64,000 nt of DNA from Tremella fuciformis (taxonomy: Eukaryota > Basidiomycota > Tremellomycetes > Tremellales > Tremellaceae), in contig CP136490.1 in assembly GCA_032768795.1 (NCBI GenBank), forward strand, positions 7,254,001 through 7,318,000, given 5' to 3'. Under the pieces are notes generated by a model that had not been told where the DNA came from, made no database searches, and saw only the letters and a program-made list of their open reading frames with translations. The first letter of the stretch is position 1; every line of letters begins with the position of its first letter. Shown in pieces: positions 24,763 to 35,280 of the stretch. The position numbers and the translations under genes are program-made.

Positions 24763-25775
24763 ATGGCTCTCGTCACGATCTCCGGGTTCCCTTGTTCTGG
24801 CAAGTCGACCCTCGCTCAGAAGCTCGCGGCGGATTTTGAACGGCGTCTCGCAGAGCCCGACTATGCTGGGCCAAAATTACAGGTGGTCATTGTATCGGAC
24901 GACACGAGCCATGTCTCGCGCAGCGTCTACGACGGTCAGTCCTCAGAGCCGTACATGGGGCCAGAGCTAGCAGGGCAGGAGGACGGCTGATCTCTAGACA
25001 GCATAGCTGAGAAGTCTGGCAGAGCCAACCTGTTCACCACCGTCACCAGGAGTCTCGGACCGGGGATGATTGTCATTTGCGATACACTCAACTACATCAA
25101 AGGGTTCCGATACCAGATGTACTGCGCTGCCAGAGAGGCGCATGCGCGCATAGCGACGATACACTTGGCCACGCCGCCCGATACATGCAGGGCTTGGCAC
25201 GAGAAGCGCGGAGAATGTAGCTACAAGCCCGCGACGTGAGTCTGAGCCCCCCCGCAAGGAGTGATGATGGTGCATGCTGATGGTATGACAGTTTCGAAAA
25301 CCTCTTCATGCGATATGAAGAGCCATCGTCCATGGTGCGATGGGACTCGCCCCTGTTCACCCTCTTGCCAGAGGACGAACCGCCCTTTGACGCCATCTGG
25401 AATACCATCACCCTCGGACACAAAGCCCCACCGACAGCCGCCGTGGTCCGCTCGGCCGCACCGCCAGCCAACTCGATCCAAGTGATGAGCGCTACGACAT
25501 CCGCCATCAACTCTTCCCTCCTCGCACATGTGTCAAGCATGCCAGATGCCGGTAGCTTCCCCATATCGTCGCCTCCTGCCGCAGGGCCCGGCTTGACATT
25601 ACGACTGCCGACGAGGCGGATAACGCTGAGCGAGCTTCAACGGATGAAGAGGCAATTCGAGGCTGTGCAGGTCAAAGCGCATTCGAGTAATGGCCGCGCG
25701 GCAGGCAACTGGGGAGAAGCCGAGGTCGCCAATGCCTATGTCAACTTCCTACAGGAGGCGTGGGACACCGCTTGA
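24763..25775 (+). CDS. KTI12: Kti12-type Elongator-associated P-loop protein
   Basis: ATP-binding partner of Elongator needed for wobble-uridine tRNA modification; it is related to PSTK tRNA kinases. The start MALVTISGFPCSGKSTLAQK has a Walker A loop (GFPCSGKST). Further blocks are VVIVSDDTSHVSRSVYDDS (after splicing), MIVICDTLNYIKGFRYQMYC (the Kti12 D-T-L-N-Y-I-K-G-x-R-Y-x-x-Y/W block) and PATFENLFMRYEEP. The C-terminal part has RRITLSELQRMKRQFEAVQ, and the protein ends FLQEAWDTA. Two introns (about 24935-25000 and 25235-25291). Length is about 295 residues, as for the family. It is divergent from MDV1 with a very short shared promoter, and convergent with the next gene (44-bp gap). Confidence 0.92.
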
Positions 25776-25818
25776 CAGCGATATGCAATGGGATAGGCAT
25801 CGATGAGCTATCGTCGCT

Positions 25819-27666
25819 TCACCGAGTATGCCTTGCGCTTGGCCACTGAAACATATCAGCATGTCCTCGCCTACAGGCATGCCGCCACCAACATGTATCC
25901 AAGGCATCCCTGGCTTCGTTCAAGCGGATGAAGGCCTCATGACTACCTCCCATTTTGTCCGGATGCACGCTCTCTGCTTGTCGCCTCCATCGAACGGATA
26001 GAAACCTGTTGATTTCCGCCTCTTTCGTTGGGTCAAGCACCGCCGTTGTGGGAACGATCCCGAGCGCCTTATACCAGCCTTTCGGGTCGGAGATAGGGAA
26101 AGTCGTTGCTCGTCGTCTCGCATGTACATTAGGTATCTTAGCAGCTGGTTTCGCGTCGGCGGCTGCGGCTCGTCTGGGCGCTTTCCTCTGCAGCTGGCTA
26201 GAAAGATCGGAAGCCTGGGATGATGTGCGCACTGGGTAACGAGGCATCGATGGAGGAGCAACGCCATCTTTGACACACGTTTCGCAGTACACGCTGGCTG
26301 TCAGCTTCTGGCCCGCAACAGTGCTGTCCGACTGACAGTGCCGCCATGCCGCTCTGCGCCGACCGATCGTACGGTAAGATCTGATCGTCTTCCCAGACTG
26401 CCGGAGTCATTGGTCTGCGGCGCATCGCATCCAGCACCAGCTGAGCGACTGCCGGGCTGCTCTCATCGTCGTCGTAGCGAAATGTCCGGGGATACGTTTC
26501 TCTCTCGTCGATGAACGGTCTACGCAGGGCGAAGTGCTGTAAATGAGCGCGACATACCAGAGAGCAGCAGGAAGGAGCGAACCAGACTGGGATCAACGCT
26601 ACCGTCTCCGCTGACGTATTGGTCCCTGTCATGCTCCGGGTCCACCGTCAGGCTGTCGGCCCAGACCGCAACGCCGGGAAGCTCGAGCTTATACGCGAGT
26701 CCTGGGCGTTAGAGGGGCGAACATCACATGGGAGAGCTGTCACGATAAGAAGGGATCGCGAAGATAGTCTGTGCTTCAGTGTCGGGTTCTTTATAGCCCA
26801 ATGCACGTACGATTGGCCGGAGCATCTCATACACCTCAGAAACCTCGTTGCCCACCATCTTCAAGACCTCCACCACCTGCTGCGCCTCGCCGGCCGTCAG
26901 GCGCGGCGGGCCCATAGCGAAGAGTGGCGCAGTCGCAGGGTCCCACTCGTCGGGCAAGAAAGGCTCTGCTTTTCCTGGCTGCGTGTACACCCGCGGATCG
27001 GCCGTAGGCGGGAAAGCCGCCTGCGAGCGGAAGAGCGTGTTGATGTCTTCGTCCCATACCGCGCCACTGTCCTGATCAGCCTGCTGGCAATATCGATGCA
27101 GGGGATATAGTGCTCACCTGGCCCAGTGGGTCGGCTCGACGGCAGCGACCGTCATGGCGAGATATGACCAGTGCACATCCGGGACAACGTCCGACTGCTC
27201 CAGCGTCACGCCCTCTCCCGTCTGGCGGCGCTTGTACGTGCGCTGCTGGTGGGAGAGGAAGACGAGCGTCCAGAGCGGGACCAGGTGTGCCTCCACACGC
27301 GTCGGGTTGGGCTCTTCGTCAGCCGGCCACTGCTCTGTGCAGTCTGGAGTCTGGGGAGGGGCTCACGACGACTTTGCGGACGATGTGCATGCGCGCGGCC
27401 CAGGTGTCCATGCCAACGAAGCGGGAGGGCGCATCGTACCTGATGCGCCTGTACGGGTCTTGATGCGGCAAGACGTCTGCGATGCTCGGTCCTTGTAGCC
27501 GCGCAGAGGCATGTAGCCCTCGACGTATCGACCATGGCGGATGTTGGAATGTCGGGCGACCTCCGAATGTCACAATGGGAAGATGACCGCCTGACCACCG
27601 AGATACGATGAGACGCAACTTGGGGGTCGCCATGGATGAGCAGGCAACATTAAGTCGAAGCCGCAT
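25819..27666 (-). CDS. Mitochondrial-type protein with C-terminal J domain
   Basis: I do not recognise the full-length family. The N-terminus is basic, without acids, and contains SIRRGLHASARLQGP, a typical matrix-targeting presequence with an RGLHAS cleavage-like site. The central part includes VWDEDINTLFRSQAAFPPTA and WDPATAPLFAMGPPRL, plus a helical block (GEAQQVVEVLKMVGNEVSEV). The C-terminus has a J domain: KGWYKALGIVP, an insert, then SVHPDKMGGSHEAFIRLNEA with the essential HPD. It probably stimulates a mitochondrial Hsp70. Start is ATG 27666 (MRLRLNVACSS); an internal ATG at 27633 is possible. Six or more introns. It is convergent with KTI12. Confidence 0.72.
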
Positions 27667-27907
27667 GCGATCCAAGCCGTTTCACAGAGCAAGCATGTCT
27701 CGCACGAGACACTTTGACATTGGACAAGTACAAAAGGTCAGTGCGTCCAAAACTTGGGCCACGGCTGAAACACCTGCACAATTGTCCTGATCCTTCGTTC
27801 TGCATGACTTCTGCTATCCTACACTACCAAACGTGCTCATGCACATGCTTCTTCGGACTCATTATACAGACGAGACTGGCTCGGAGCCTCGGACGGCGCT
27901 GAACTAT
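27667..27907. other. Intergenic region
   Basis: A 241-bp gap between two minus-strand genes; it is the promoter region of the J-domain gene. No other feature is seen. Confidence 0.4.
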
Positions 27908-29540
27908 TCAATAGTCCTCTTTGACCCAGTCAAAGAACCAGTCCTCCCAGTTCTCCCACGAGTCCTCGCCCGACAAGTCGTTGCCCTTGTGGTCGTGGTG
28001 CTTGTGGGGCGGGACGAGGAGCTTTCCAATGACGTGCGAGGCACCGTTGCGAGCCGGCACATCGATCACCTCGACTTGCTCGCCGTTGACCTTGATGGTG
28101 GTTTTGACCGCTCCCTCGATCGGAAGGAGCTTAGTCTTGTCGATCGAGATTTTGAGTGTGGCGTTGGGGAGAGCGGTGTGGACCTCGAGCTCACGGTGGA
28201 AGGACGGGTCATCGGCGACATTCCAGTCGAATGACTCGTACGCGTCAGCCGCATCAACCTGGTCCCAGGCGGACTTCTTGTGCTCGTGCTTCTCGTGGTA
28301 GTAGATCTCAGAGAGGAGCAAGGTGTGGGGCACAGAGTGGTATGCGAGCAGCTTGGCGAGCGCCTCACGGCCGAATGGCGAGAAGAGGTAGAACTTGAGC
28401 TTCTCTGGGACGAGAGCAAAGGCCTTGTTAGTGGGCGCAAAGATGGTCACGAGTCCCGTGCCGCGGAACTTGGGCTTGCCAGGCTTGGAGGCTTCTTTGT
28501 CGTAGTGCCACTCGAGGTACTTCTTGGCGTGCACACCCTGCACAGCGGAGGTGAGGGTCGAGAAGACGTCGGGGAACAGGAACAACTCTTCGAAGATCGA
28601 TCCAGGTGGGATAAGAGGGAGCTGAAGGGTGTGGAAGTACCCGTTGACAGCTTTTTTGTCCTGCACGAGAACCTTGGCATAGAAGTTGATCTTGAGCCCG
28701 GGCGGCACCAAGGTCTTCTCGATCCTGATGCGTCGGTGGAGGCCACCAAAGCTGCCGTCATCGGCCTTGAGAGCCGTGGCGAGGGTCGAGTTCTGCGCCA
28801 GCTCCGAGGCGGTGTATGCCTTGGGCAGACCGTGGTACTTAAGGACCTGACCGGCGATGTAACGGAAGATCTCCTTCTTCCTCTTGTCGTCGTCCGACTC
28901 GTCATCGTCATCGTCGCTCATGAGTGAGACATCCGAGTCGAGGGCGGCAGACAATGTGGTGAGGGACGGGTTTCGGATGAGCTGATCGTGAGACCGCCAG
29001 CTATGAGTCTATCTGGGCAACCCACCTCGGCGAAGAGGTCGTCATCATCCTCATCATCGCCACGCTTAGGCGGGGTGAGGGCGTCGTTGTTGGGGGCCTG
29101 GGATCAGCTGCTAGCTCTTATATATCTCAAGGCGACTCACGAAGAACGTGATCTGAACATCCTTGTCATCGAGGATCTTGCTGGCTTTGCCTTCAAACTG
29201 CACGTCAGCACGTCGATGTCGATCTGTGGGGGAAAGCGGGGTAAGGAAGGGGATCGGGACGCACGTTGATGATCCTGACGAGCTTGGAGAACGAGTTGGG
29301 GTCCTCCTTGAGCTGCTGCCAGATGGTCTTTTGAGTGTCATCCCCGTCCGTGCGGACCGCTTCGACCTCGTCGATGAGCTCTTCAGCGGCCGCCCAGCTC
29401 CATTGAGAGAGCGAGCGCAGCCCGTCTACGAAGGACGACTGGACCTGAGTCCACTGGCTCACGGAGAGCTCTGGGATGGCCTTGGGCGCCGGTGCCGCCA
29501 GGGCGAGGGGGAGCAGTGCACCGAGAGCGAGCAGACGCAT
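27908..29540 (-). CDS. Secreted fasciclin (FAS1)-domain protein
   Basis: Extracellular or cell-surface adhesion-type protein. MRLLALGALLPLALAAPAP is a signal peptide. Two fasciclin domains follow. The first is split by a highly acidic insert (DDEDDDDLFAE ... MSDDDDDESDDDKRKKE) and contains DVQITFFAPNNDALTPP. The second has TGLVTIFAPTNKAFALVPEK and the H-box-like LLAYHSVPHTLL, ending NGASHVIGKLLVPP. The C-terminus is short, rich in His and Trp/Asp (ENWEDWFFDWVKEDY), with no GPI tail, so it is probably secreted. Three introns near the 5' end. Fungal FAS1 proteins function in wall integrity and adhesion. Confidence 0.88.
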
Positions 29541-30043
29541 GATGCTGTTCCTTCTCGTCTGTACGGTGACAGTGAGGATGGCAGAGAAGGGCGGTCTTGG
29601 CTAGATATATACATGTGGATGACTGCGGGAGGGAGGGAGAGCTGACGCGGCCGGCTATGACGCCTTGAGCTTGAGATCTGACGCTCCTATGCTCTCATCC
29701 TTCGCCTTGTCCAAGGATGTAAGCCTGGATAGTTTACCGGGACCGATGCCCGAACGGAGGGGTCTATCCCTCTGTGTCGCCATGAGACGTCAGACGGTAC
29801 CCCACGGACGGGATCATGGCGACACGCCTACGGATCTGTGACAGGGTCAACGCACGTTTCTGTCTCGTTGCCGAGCGAGTATTCTTGTGCTGACGAGTCG
29901 TCCGCTACATGGCTTGGACACCCGGATCTGTTCGAAGATGCAAAGCTTGCGATCAGAAGGTGATTCATAGAATGTACGAGGCTACGATACGACTGTTGAG
30001 AGTTTCGTATGCGTTATCACGAGGACGTGTCATTATTCCTAAC
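29541..30043. other. FAS1 promoter and left flank of the retrotransposon
   Basis: About 500 bp without a supportable gene. It holds the promoter of the FAS1 gene and presumably the 3' LTR of the minus-strand copia element, whose start (TGTTAGG on the minus strand at 30044) follows a purine tract. I could not place the LTR's other end. Confidence 0.45.
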
Positions 30044-30044
30044 A

Positions 30045-30053
30045 CTCCCCCTA
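30045..30053 (-). other. Copia polypurine tract
   Basis: The minus strand reads TAGGGGGAG directly followed by TGTTA, the usual start of an LTR. This is the expected plus-strand priming site, about 190 bp after the gag-pol stop. The same AGGGGGAG-TGTTA junction recurs at 35625-35613. Confidence 0.65.
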
Positions 30054-30243
30054 ATGACTCGCTGCGAGGTGGATGCGCGTACGGAGCGTACGATGCGGGC
30101 TGTACGGAGCGTACGAGTGGTGGGGTCTGATCTACGGGTCACTGTCATCGCATAAGTCGTACGCTCCGCCAGGAGTACGCCTACGCTCTGTGCGCTCTGA
30201 GCCGGGAAAACCTGGAAACCGCGCTCAGCCTTGATTCACGCGT

Positions 30244-33200
30244 CTACGACGACGCTGCGCGTCGCAGGGCCGCTTCGAACTCTGCAAGCGCGTTGATCGC
30301 TCGTTGTAGGGCGTCGCACGCCTCGACTGTCACCGTAGCTGCCGCGCGGGGCGTGTACGGCGGTGCGGGCGTGGCTCGAACGGCTCGAGCGTTCGTGAAT
30401 GTTGCGATGTTTGCAGGTCGAGCGTTCGAGGGTCCTGCAACGTTCGCAGGTGCCATCGCAGGTCGAACCACCGCAGGGGCGTCCGTGACCGAAGCTAGGT
30501 CATCGTCTTCATCGTCATCGTCTACGATTACGACCGAGCGATGTCGAGGCAGCGGTGCAACCGCACGAGTACGAGCGGACGGTACGATGTTGGTACGAGC
30601 TTCTTCCTGTGCTGCCGCAAGTTCCTCTGCGGTTCGAAGGTATCGTACGACCCCGCGTTCGTTTGCAATCTCATTGCCTGTGCGCATGTCGACACCGTTG
30701 ACCGCACACGCATGACCGTTGCGTGTGTGATGCGCGCACTTCTTGAGTGTGTCCGCATATTCGTCTGTCGCACGAAGGTATCGGCACTCCCGCGCAGGGC
30801 GAATCGTACCGTTTGTCATCACCGCAGGCAAACACCCGTCGCACGAGTCTTCGAGACTCGCGACGATGCCGTGTTCGACGATGTAGGCCGCATTCGTTGC
30901 TCGATTGTCGGACATGTCGTGCGATGTATGCGATACGAATGAGATACAGTTGAGAGATGAAGTCGAAGTCAAAACGAGTCGTATGCGCGCACAATTTCGA
31001 TCGTGTACGTCGCGCGGTAATGGCTTGGTCAAGAAATCTGCGTCTTGCAGTTCTGACCGTACGTACGATAGTTCGAGTACGCTGTCGTATATCTTCTCTC
31101 GTATGAAGTGGTACTTGATGTCAATATGCTTCGATCGTGCGTGCGTTCCGGGATTGTTTGCGAGTCGTATGGCTGACTCGTTGTCGCAATTGAGTCGTGT
31201 CGTAGGCTGTTCAAAGCCAAGTTCTTTCAGCAAGCTGCGAAGCCATATTGCCTCGCGTGCGGCTTCTGCGGCTGCGATGTATTCTGCATCCATCGTAGAC
31301 TGCGCAACCGTAGCCTGTCTGCGCGATTGCCATTGTATCGTACTGTCGCATAGCTTGAAGATGTATCCGGTGGTAGACTTGCGTGTGACCGTGCATCCCG
31401 CATGGTCCGCATCGACCCATCCTTCAAGAGGCTGCTTTGCAGAGTCTCCTCCAAGTACGATCGCTCGATCCTTTGTGTGCGCAAGGTACGCTAGCGTACG
31501 CTTCGCCATATCGAGGTGTGCGACTGTTGGCTTTGCTGAATATCGTGCAAGATAGCGCGTCGCATAGCATATGTCGGGTCGAGTCGAACTTGCGATCCAC
31601 ATCAGTGAACCTATGATCTTGAGATACGGAGTCGCAGATGCGAGGTCTGCGGATCCCTCAAACATCTCTTCGGGTCGTAGGGGTAGCGGTGTACCGTACG
31701 ATCGTGTGCGCACATTGTGCTCTTCTGCTGTACGTTCGATGTACGCAGGTTGTGATAGGTAGATTGTACGTTTTGCTCGATCGCGTACGACCTTGAGACC
31801 AAGTATCTGTCGTATCTCTCCCATCTCTGTCATGACCCACTTCGATTTGAGTCTGCGCATGAGTCGTGCGATAGCCGTGCGCGTCTTGGCTGCAATGAGC
31901 ATATCGTCCACGTATGCGAGTACGATGATAGGTCCTTCTCCATTTGCTGAGGGCTTATAGTACATGCCCCAGTCTGATTCGAGTCGTATGAACCCTTCGT
32001 ATGCGAGTTCATCACCGAGCTCGATCCACCATACGCGCGCGCTCTGCTTCAGACCGTAGAGTGCGCGTAGAAGTCGTAGGACATTGCATCCAGCCTTGCG
32101 TCGCATGCCGTCCGGGTATCGCATGTATATCACCTCTTCGAGAGGTCCATTCAGGAATGCGCCTTCGACATCGGCTTGGTGAAGTTCGAAGTCGTATACT
32201 GCTGCGATTGTAAATAGTATGCGGAGGCTGACCATGCGACCGACTGGCGCGTACGTCTCTTCGTAGTCGATGCCAGGTTGCTGTGAGAAACCTTTCGCTA
32301 CGATGCGCGCTTTGTACTTTACGATGTTGCCATCTGCGTCTTCCTTGATTGCGAAGACCCATCTTGAATCGATAGCCTTGCGATCGTGCGGTAGAGTAGT
32401 CTCTTCCCAAGTTCCTTTGCCTTGGATCGTACCGAGTTCGCGTTCCATAGCTTCGATCCATCGTGCGCAATCACTACTTCTCATTGCTTCGTCTGCGGTC
32501 TGCGGGACCTTGCCTGTCCCTTGTATTGCAAGGATCATTGCGACTTCGCTTGCGAGACCATTGTAGTGCGCGTTCTCTGGAAACCAGGTGACCGCAGAGA
32601 GCGTACCGCCTTGCGCGCGATCTCGTATCCGTTGACTTGTGCGCGTAGGTTCGGGTACAACACGTGCGATGGGTTCGCGTATCTGCGCAGGTGCTTCGGT
32701 TGTTACTGGAGGTGGTGCTGGCTCTTCGATGCGCTGCACCTCTGCGGGTGGGTTCGGTTGTTGTGTGCCTTGCGGTGTTGGCTCTTCACTCGTATGCGAT
32801 GCAGGTGCTGGACCTGGTAATGCCTCTGGTAACTGCTGTATCGTGGGTTGCGTAGGCGTGTGCGCATGTTCAATGATTGGCGCGGGTGAAGGAAGAGGTT
32901 CGCGTGCGATAGGCGTAGGTCGTGTATACTCAGATGCGCTTCGCACATCTCGACTGACCACCATCTGGCCGTTATGTTCGAAGCGTACGACCCATCCACT
33001 CATTCCTTCCTCTTGGCCTACGATGCGCGCGAGTTGACCTTTATCGAAGTCGAGTTGTGACTTGCTTCGTACTTCGACTGGTATCTGTGCGTATACGAGC
33101 TCGCCAAACATGAATGCCTTGTCAAGTCCTGGCTTGCGACCCGTAAGCGCGTACCATGCGTTCGTGCCAGTAGGACTGGTACTAGTCTTCATGAGCATGA

Positions 33201-35280
33201 CCGAAGCGTATCGTATGGCAAAGTCCCAATACGAATGATCGAGTGATGCTGTCGAAAGCATCGCGCTGGCCATCTCCTTGAGCGTACGATTGAATCGCTC
33301 TGCGATACCGTTCAGCTCAGGCGTATATCGTGGGGATATCTGGTGTACGATTCCCTTCTCAAGGTACCATTGTCGTGCGTTCGTGCTGTCGTATTCGGTA
33401 CCGCCGTCCGTGCGTACGAATCGTACCTTCTCCCCCAGTTGCCGTTCGATCTTTGCGACAAACTGTTGAAGGTAGTGCAGGATCCACTTGCGATCCAGTG
33501 TCGTGACTACGCGGTTGACCTTCGAATAGTCATCGTAGAACGTTACGATGTACTGCGCACCGTTCGCAGATGGTGATAGGGGACCAGAGATATCGGAGTG
33601 TACGATCTCGCAGTTGCGCATACCGTGCGGGCTGATGTCGTTCTTTGGAAGTCGTGCGGTCTTGCGCTCCTGGCAAGTCGCACAGTCATCCGTACGCCAC
33701 GTATCCTTCTTCAAATCATCGTATGGAGAGCGTAGCTCCCCCGCTTGCGCAAGCTCGAGTATGCGCGTGCGACCAATGTGACCTAAGCGATTATGTTCGA
33801 TCTGTAGAGGGCCCATTGCCTCAACCGCATTGATCGTAGGGTCATGCGCAAGTCGACCTAATCGTGCGAAGTTGAGCAGACCGCGTCGAGTCATCGTGAT
33901 AGTCTCTTTACCGCGTCGAAGCTGCTCCTTCATGAGATCTACAGTCCACCCATTGCGTATGAGCGTATTCGCAGATAGGATTTGTCGTGCATGCGGTGCG
34001 TAGTGCACATTTTGTATGCGAATGCCTTGTCCCGAAGGAAGTCGTAGGAGAATCTCTCCTTTCTCGTAGACTTGAACCTGATGTTCTGGGTTTGCTAGGC
34101 AGAAAGCCATTGGCTCTTCGAGTCGTACGATGTTTGTAAGCAGTGCGCGATTCGGCGTAAGGTGATGCGATGCGCCACTGTCAATGAGGAACTCTGGTTC
34201 GGTGTCCTCGTCGTGTACGATGTTGTGCGCGGTACCATGCGCAGCAACGTGCGCGGTCTCATAGATCGCGCTTGCCCAGAATGGATCGACCATGGGCGTA
34301 GGCTTCGAAGTGTCTGATCGTACGGAGTTCGCTTGACCCTTACGATCCTTCGAGCGCGACTTCGCATTGTCTCTTTGTTTCTTGCGACAGTCCTTCGAGA
34401 GATGCCCTTTCTTATGGCAGTAGTGACATTCTGCTTCCTTGACCCAGTCAGGCGTAGTCGTACGTTCTGTGCGATTGAATGGGCGTGAGTTCGTGCGCGA
34501 AGGGTCAATCAGACCAGTTGCATTGATCTCGAGTGTGCGTTGCGCCTGAGGCTGAGGCGCAAGACGCATGCGATCTGCGACCTCTACCTGGTAGAGTCTG
34601 CGAAGCTCGATCCAGGTCTTCGATGTTGCAGGCAGATTGACGTAGAGTGATCGCATGACCTTGAAGTCACTTCGAGGTAGCGAATCTAGAAACCATAGAG
34701 CTCGTGTCGCATCATCGAATGCGCAACCCGAGTCGAGGGCTTCGAGCCAAAGTAGGTTGAACTTCTGTAGATGATCTGTCATGTCGCGATCCGTAGGGTT
34801 CGGTCGAAGCATGAGCATGCGCAGCTTGCGCTCGACATCCGTACGATGCTCCGGTGTTGCAAGCTGCATGTCTTGTGCAAGGAATTGCCACATGTCGTAT
34901 GCGCTCTTGAGGGTACGAAGGTCGACAAGCAAGCCTGGTTCGACTTTGCTCATGATCGCACCCTGCGCTTTGAGCTCGCGCTTACGCCATTCGTTCCAGC
35001 GATCCTCATCATCACTGTCGAGTGATTCGTTCGATACGGTCTCCTCTGCTGTTGGTAGGATCGAACCTGCGCGTACCGTACGCGGCACGCTGACTCGTAC
35101 GCCATTCGTGATGTCCGTGAGTCTGCGGAATGGTTCGATATCGGTCCCTTCGATAATACCAAGACAGCCATTGATGAGGAGGTAGTTCTCAATAGCAAGC
35201 TTCCATTTGTGATAGTTTGCGATGCTCGATAGTACGGGTACGGACTCGAGACCAAGCGTACGATCGCTTCCCGAACTCAT
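30244..35280 (-). CDS. Copia gag-pol polyprotein with extra C-terminal domain
   Basis: A 1678-residue single-frame polyprotein. Order: gag N-terminus (UBN2-like, IANYHKWKLAIENYLLING); CCHC knuckle CHYCHKKGHLSKDC; aspartic protease active site FLIDSGASHHLT; pre-integrase HHCC (HNRLGHIGRTRI ... CATCQERK); and the integrase core with DISGPLSP, RTDGGTEY and the Glu in PELNGIAERFNRTLKE. Reverse transcriptase follows (WVFAIKEDADGN, HQADVEGAFLNGPLEE, catalytic LAYVDDMLIAA), then RNase H (GWVDADHAGCTVTRKSTTGY; STMDAEYIAAAEAAREAIWL; LTKPLPRDVHD). All catalytic residues are present. Copia polyproteins normally end shortly after RNase H. Here about 240 more residues follow, with an internal Met (MSDNRATNAAY near 30915), several Cys (SCDGCLPAVMTNG, RECRYL, KKCAHHTRNGHAC), an acidic VDDDDEDDD run and an Ala/Pro-rich end. 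Confidence 0.95.
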   Translation of the reverse strand: MSSGSDRTLGLESVPVLSSIANYHKWKLAIENYLLINGCLGIIEGTDIEPFRRLTDITNGVRVSVPRTVRAGSILPTAEETVSNESLDSDDEDRWNEWRKRELKAQGAIMSKVEPGLLVDLRTLKSAYDMWQFLAQDMQLATPEHRTDVERKLRMLMLRPNPTDRDMTDHLQKFNLLWLEALDSGCAFDDATRALWFLDSLPRSDFKVMRSLYVNLPATSKTWIELRRLYQVEVADRMRLAPQPQAQRTLEINATGLIDPSRTNSRPFNRTERTTTPDWVKEAECHYCHKKGHLSKDCRKKQRDNAKSRSKDRKGQANSVRSDTSKPTPMVDPFWASAIYETAHVAAHGTAHNIVHDEDTEPEFLIDSGASHHLTPNRALLTNIVRLEEPMAFCLANPEHQVQVYEKGEILLRLPSGQGIRIQNVHYAPHARQILSANTLIRNGWTVDLMKEQLRRGKETITMTRRGLLNFARLGRLAHDPTINAVEAMGPLQIEHNRLGHIGRTRILELAQAGELRSPYDDLKKDTWRTDDCATCQERKTARLPKNDISPHGMRNCEIVHSDISGPLSPSANGAQYIVTFYDDYSKVNRVVTTLDRKWILHYLQQFVAKIERQLGEKVRFVRTDGGTEYDSTNARQWYLEKGIVHQISPRYTPELNGIAERFNRTLKEMASAMLSTASLDHSYWDFAIRYASVMLMKTSTSPTGTNAWYALTGRKPGLDKAFMFGELVYAQIPVEVRSKSQLDFDKGQLARIVGQEEGMSGWVVRFEHNGQMVVSRDVRSASEYTRPTPIAREPLPSPAPIIEHAHTPTQPTIQQLPEALPGPAPASHTSEEPTPQGTQQPNPPAEVQRIEEPAPPPVTTEAPAQIREPIARVVPEPTRTSQRIRDRAQGGTLSAVTWFPENAHYNGLASEVAMILAIQGTGKVPQTADEAMRSSDCARWIEAMERELGTIQGKGTWEETTLPHDRKAIDSRWVFAIKEDADGNIVKYKARIVAKGFSQQPGIDYEETYAPVGRMVSLRILFTIAAVYDFELHQADVEGAFLNGPLEEVIYMRYPDGMRRKAGCNVLRLLRALYGLKQSARVWWIELGDELAYEGFIRLESDWGMYYKPSANGEGPIIVLAYVDDMLIAAKTRTAIARLMRRLKSKWVMTEMGEIRQILGLKVVRDRAKRTIYLSQPAYIERTAEEHNVRTRSYGTPLPLRPEEMFEGSADLASATPYLKIIGSLMWIASSTRPDICYATRYLARYSAKPTVAHLDMAKRTLAYLAHTKDRAIVLGGDSAKQPLEGWVDADHAGCTVTRKSTTGYIFKLCDSTIQWQSRRQATVAQSTMDAEYIAAAEAAREAIWLRSLLKELGFEQPTTRLNCDNESAIRLANNPGTHARSKHIDIKYHFIREKIYDSVLELSYVRSELQDADFLTKPLPRDVHDRNCARIRLVLTSTSSLNCISFVSHTSHDMSDNRATNAAYIVEHGIVASLEDSCDGCLPAVMTNGTIRPARECRYLRATDEYADTLKKCAHHTRNGHACAVNGVDMRTGNEIANERGVVRYLRTAEELAAAQEEARTNIVPSARTRAVAPLPRHRSVVIVDDDDEDDDLASVTDAPAVVRPAMAPANVAGPSNARPANIATFTNARAVRATPAPPYTPRAAATVTVEACDALQRAINALAEFEAALRRAASS

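Larger units (their letters stand above)
30045..35280 (-). mobile_element. Ty1/copia LTR retrotransposon (internal region)
   Basis: Internal part of a Ty1/copia element transcribed on the minus strand: one uninterrupted gag-pol frame and a 3' purine tract at 30045-30053. The intact frame, without stops or frameshifts over 5 kb, implies recent insertion. I could not match a pair of LTRs. The sequence after the purine tract begins TGTTAGGAATAATG on the minus strand, but no copy of it is visible upstream of the gag start. The element is conspicuously rich in CGTA/TACG steps compared with flanking genes. Confidence 0.9.

Noticed and set aside
30293..35255. Open frames on the plus strand across the retrotransposon
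   Set aside because: They are shadows of the intact minus-strand gag-pol frame; none shows a domain, and all lie opposite conserved pol motifs.
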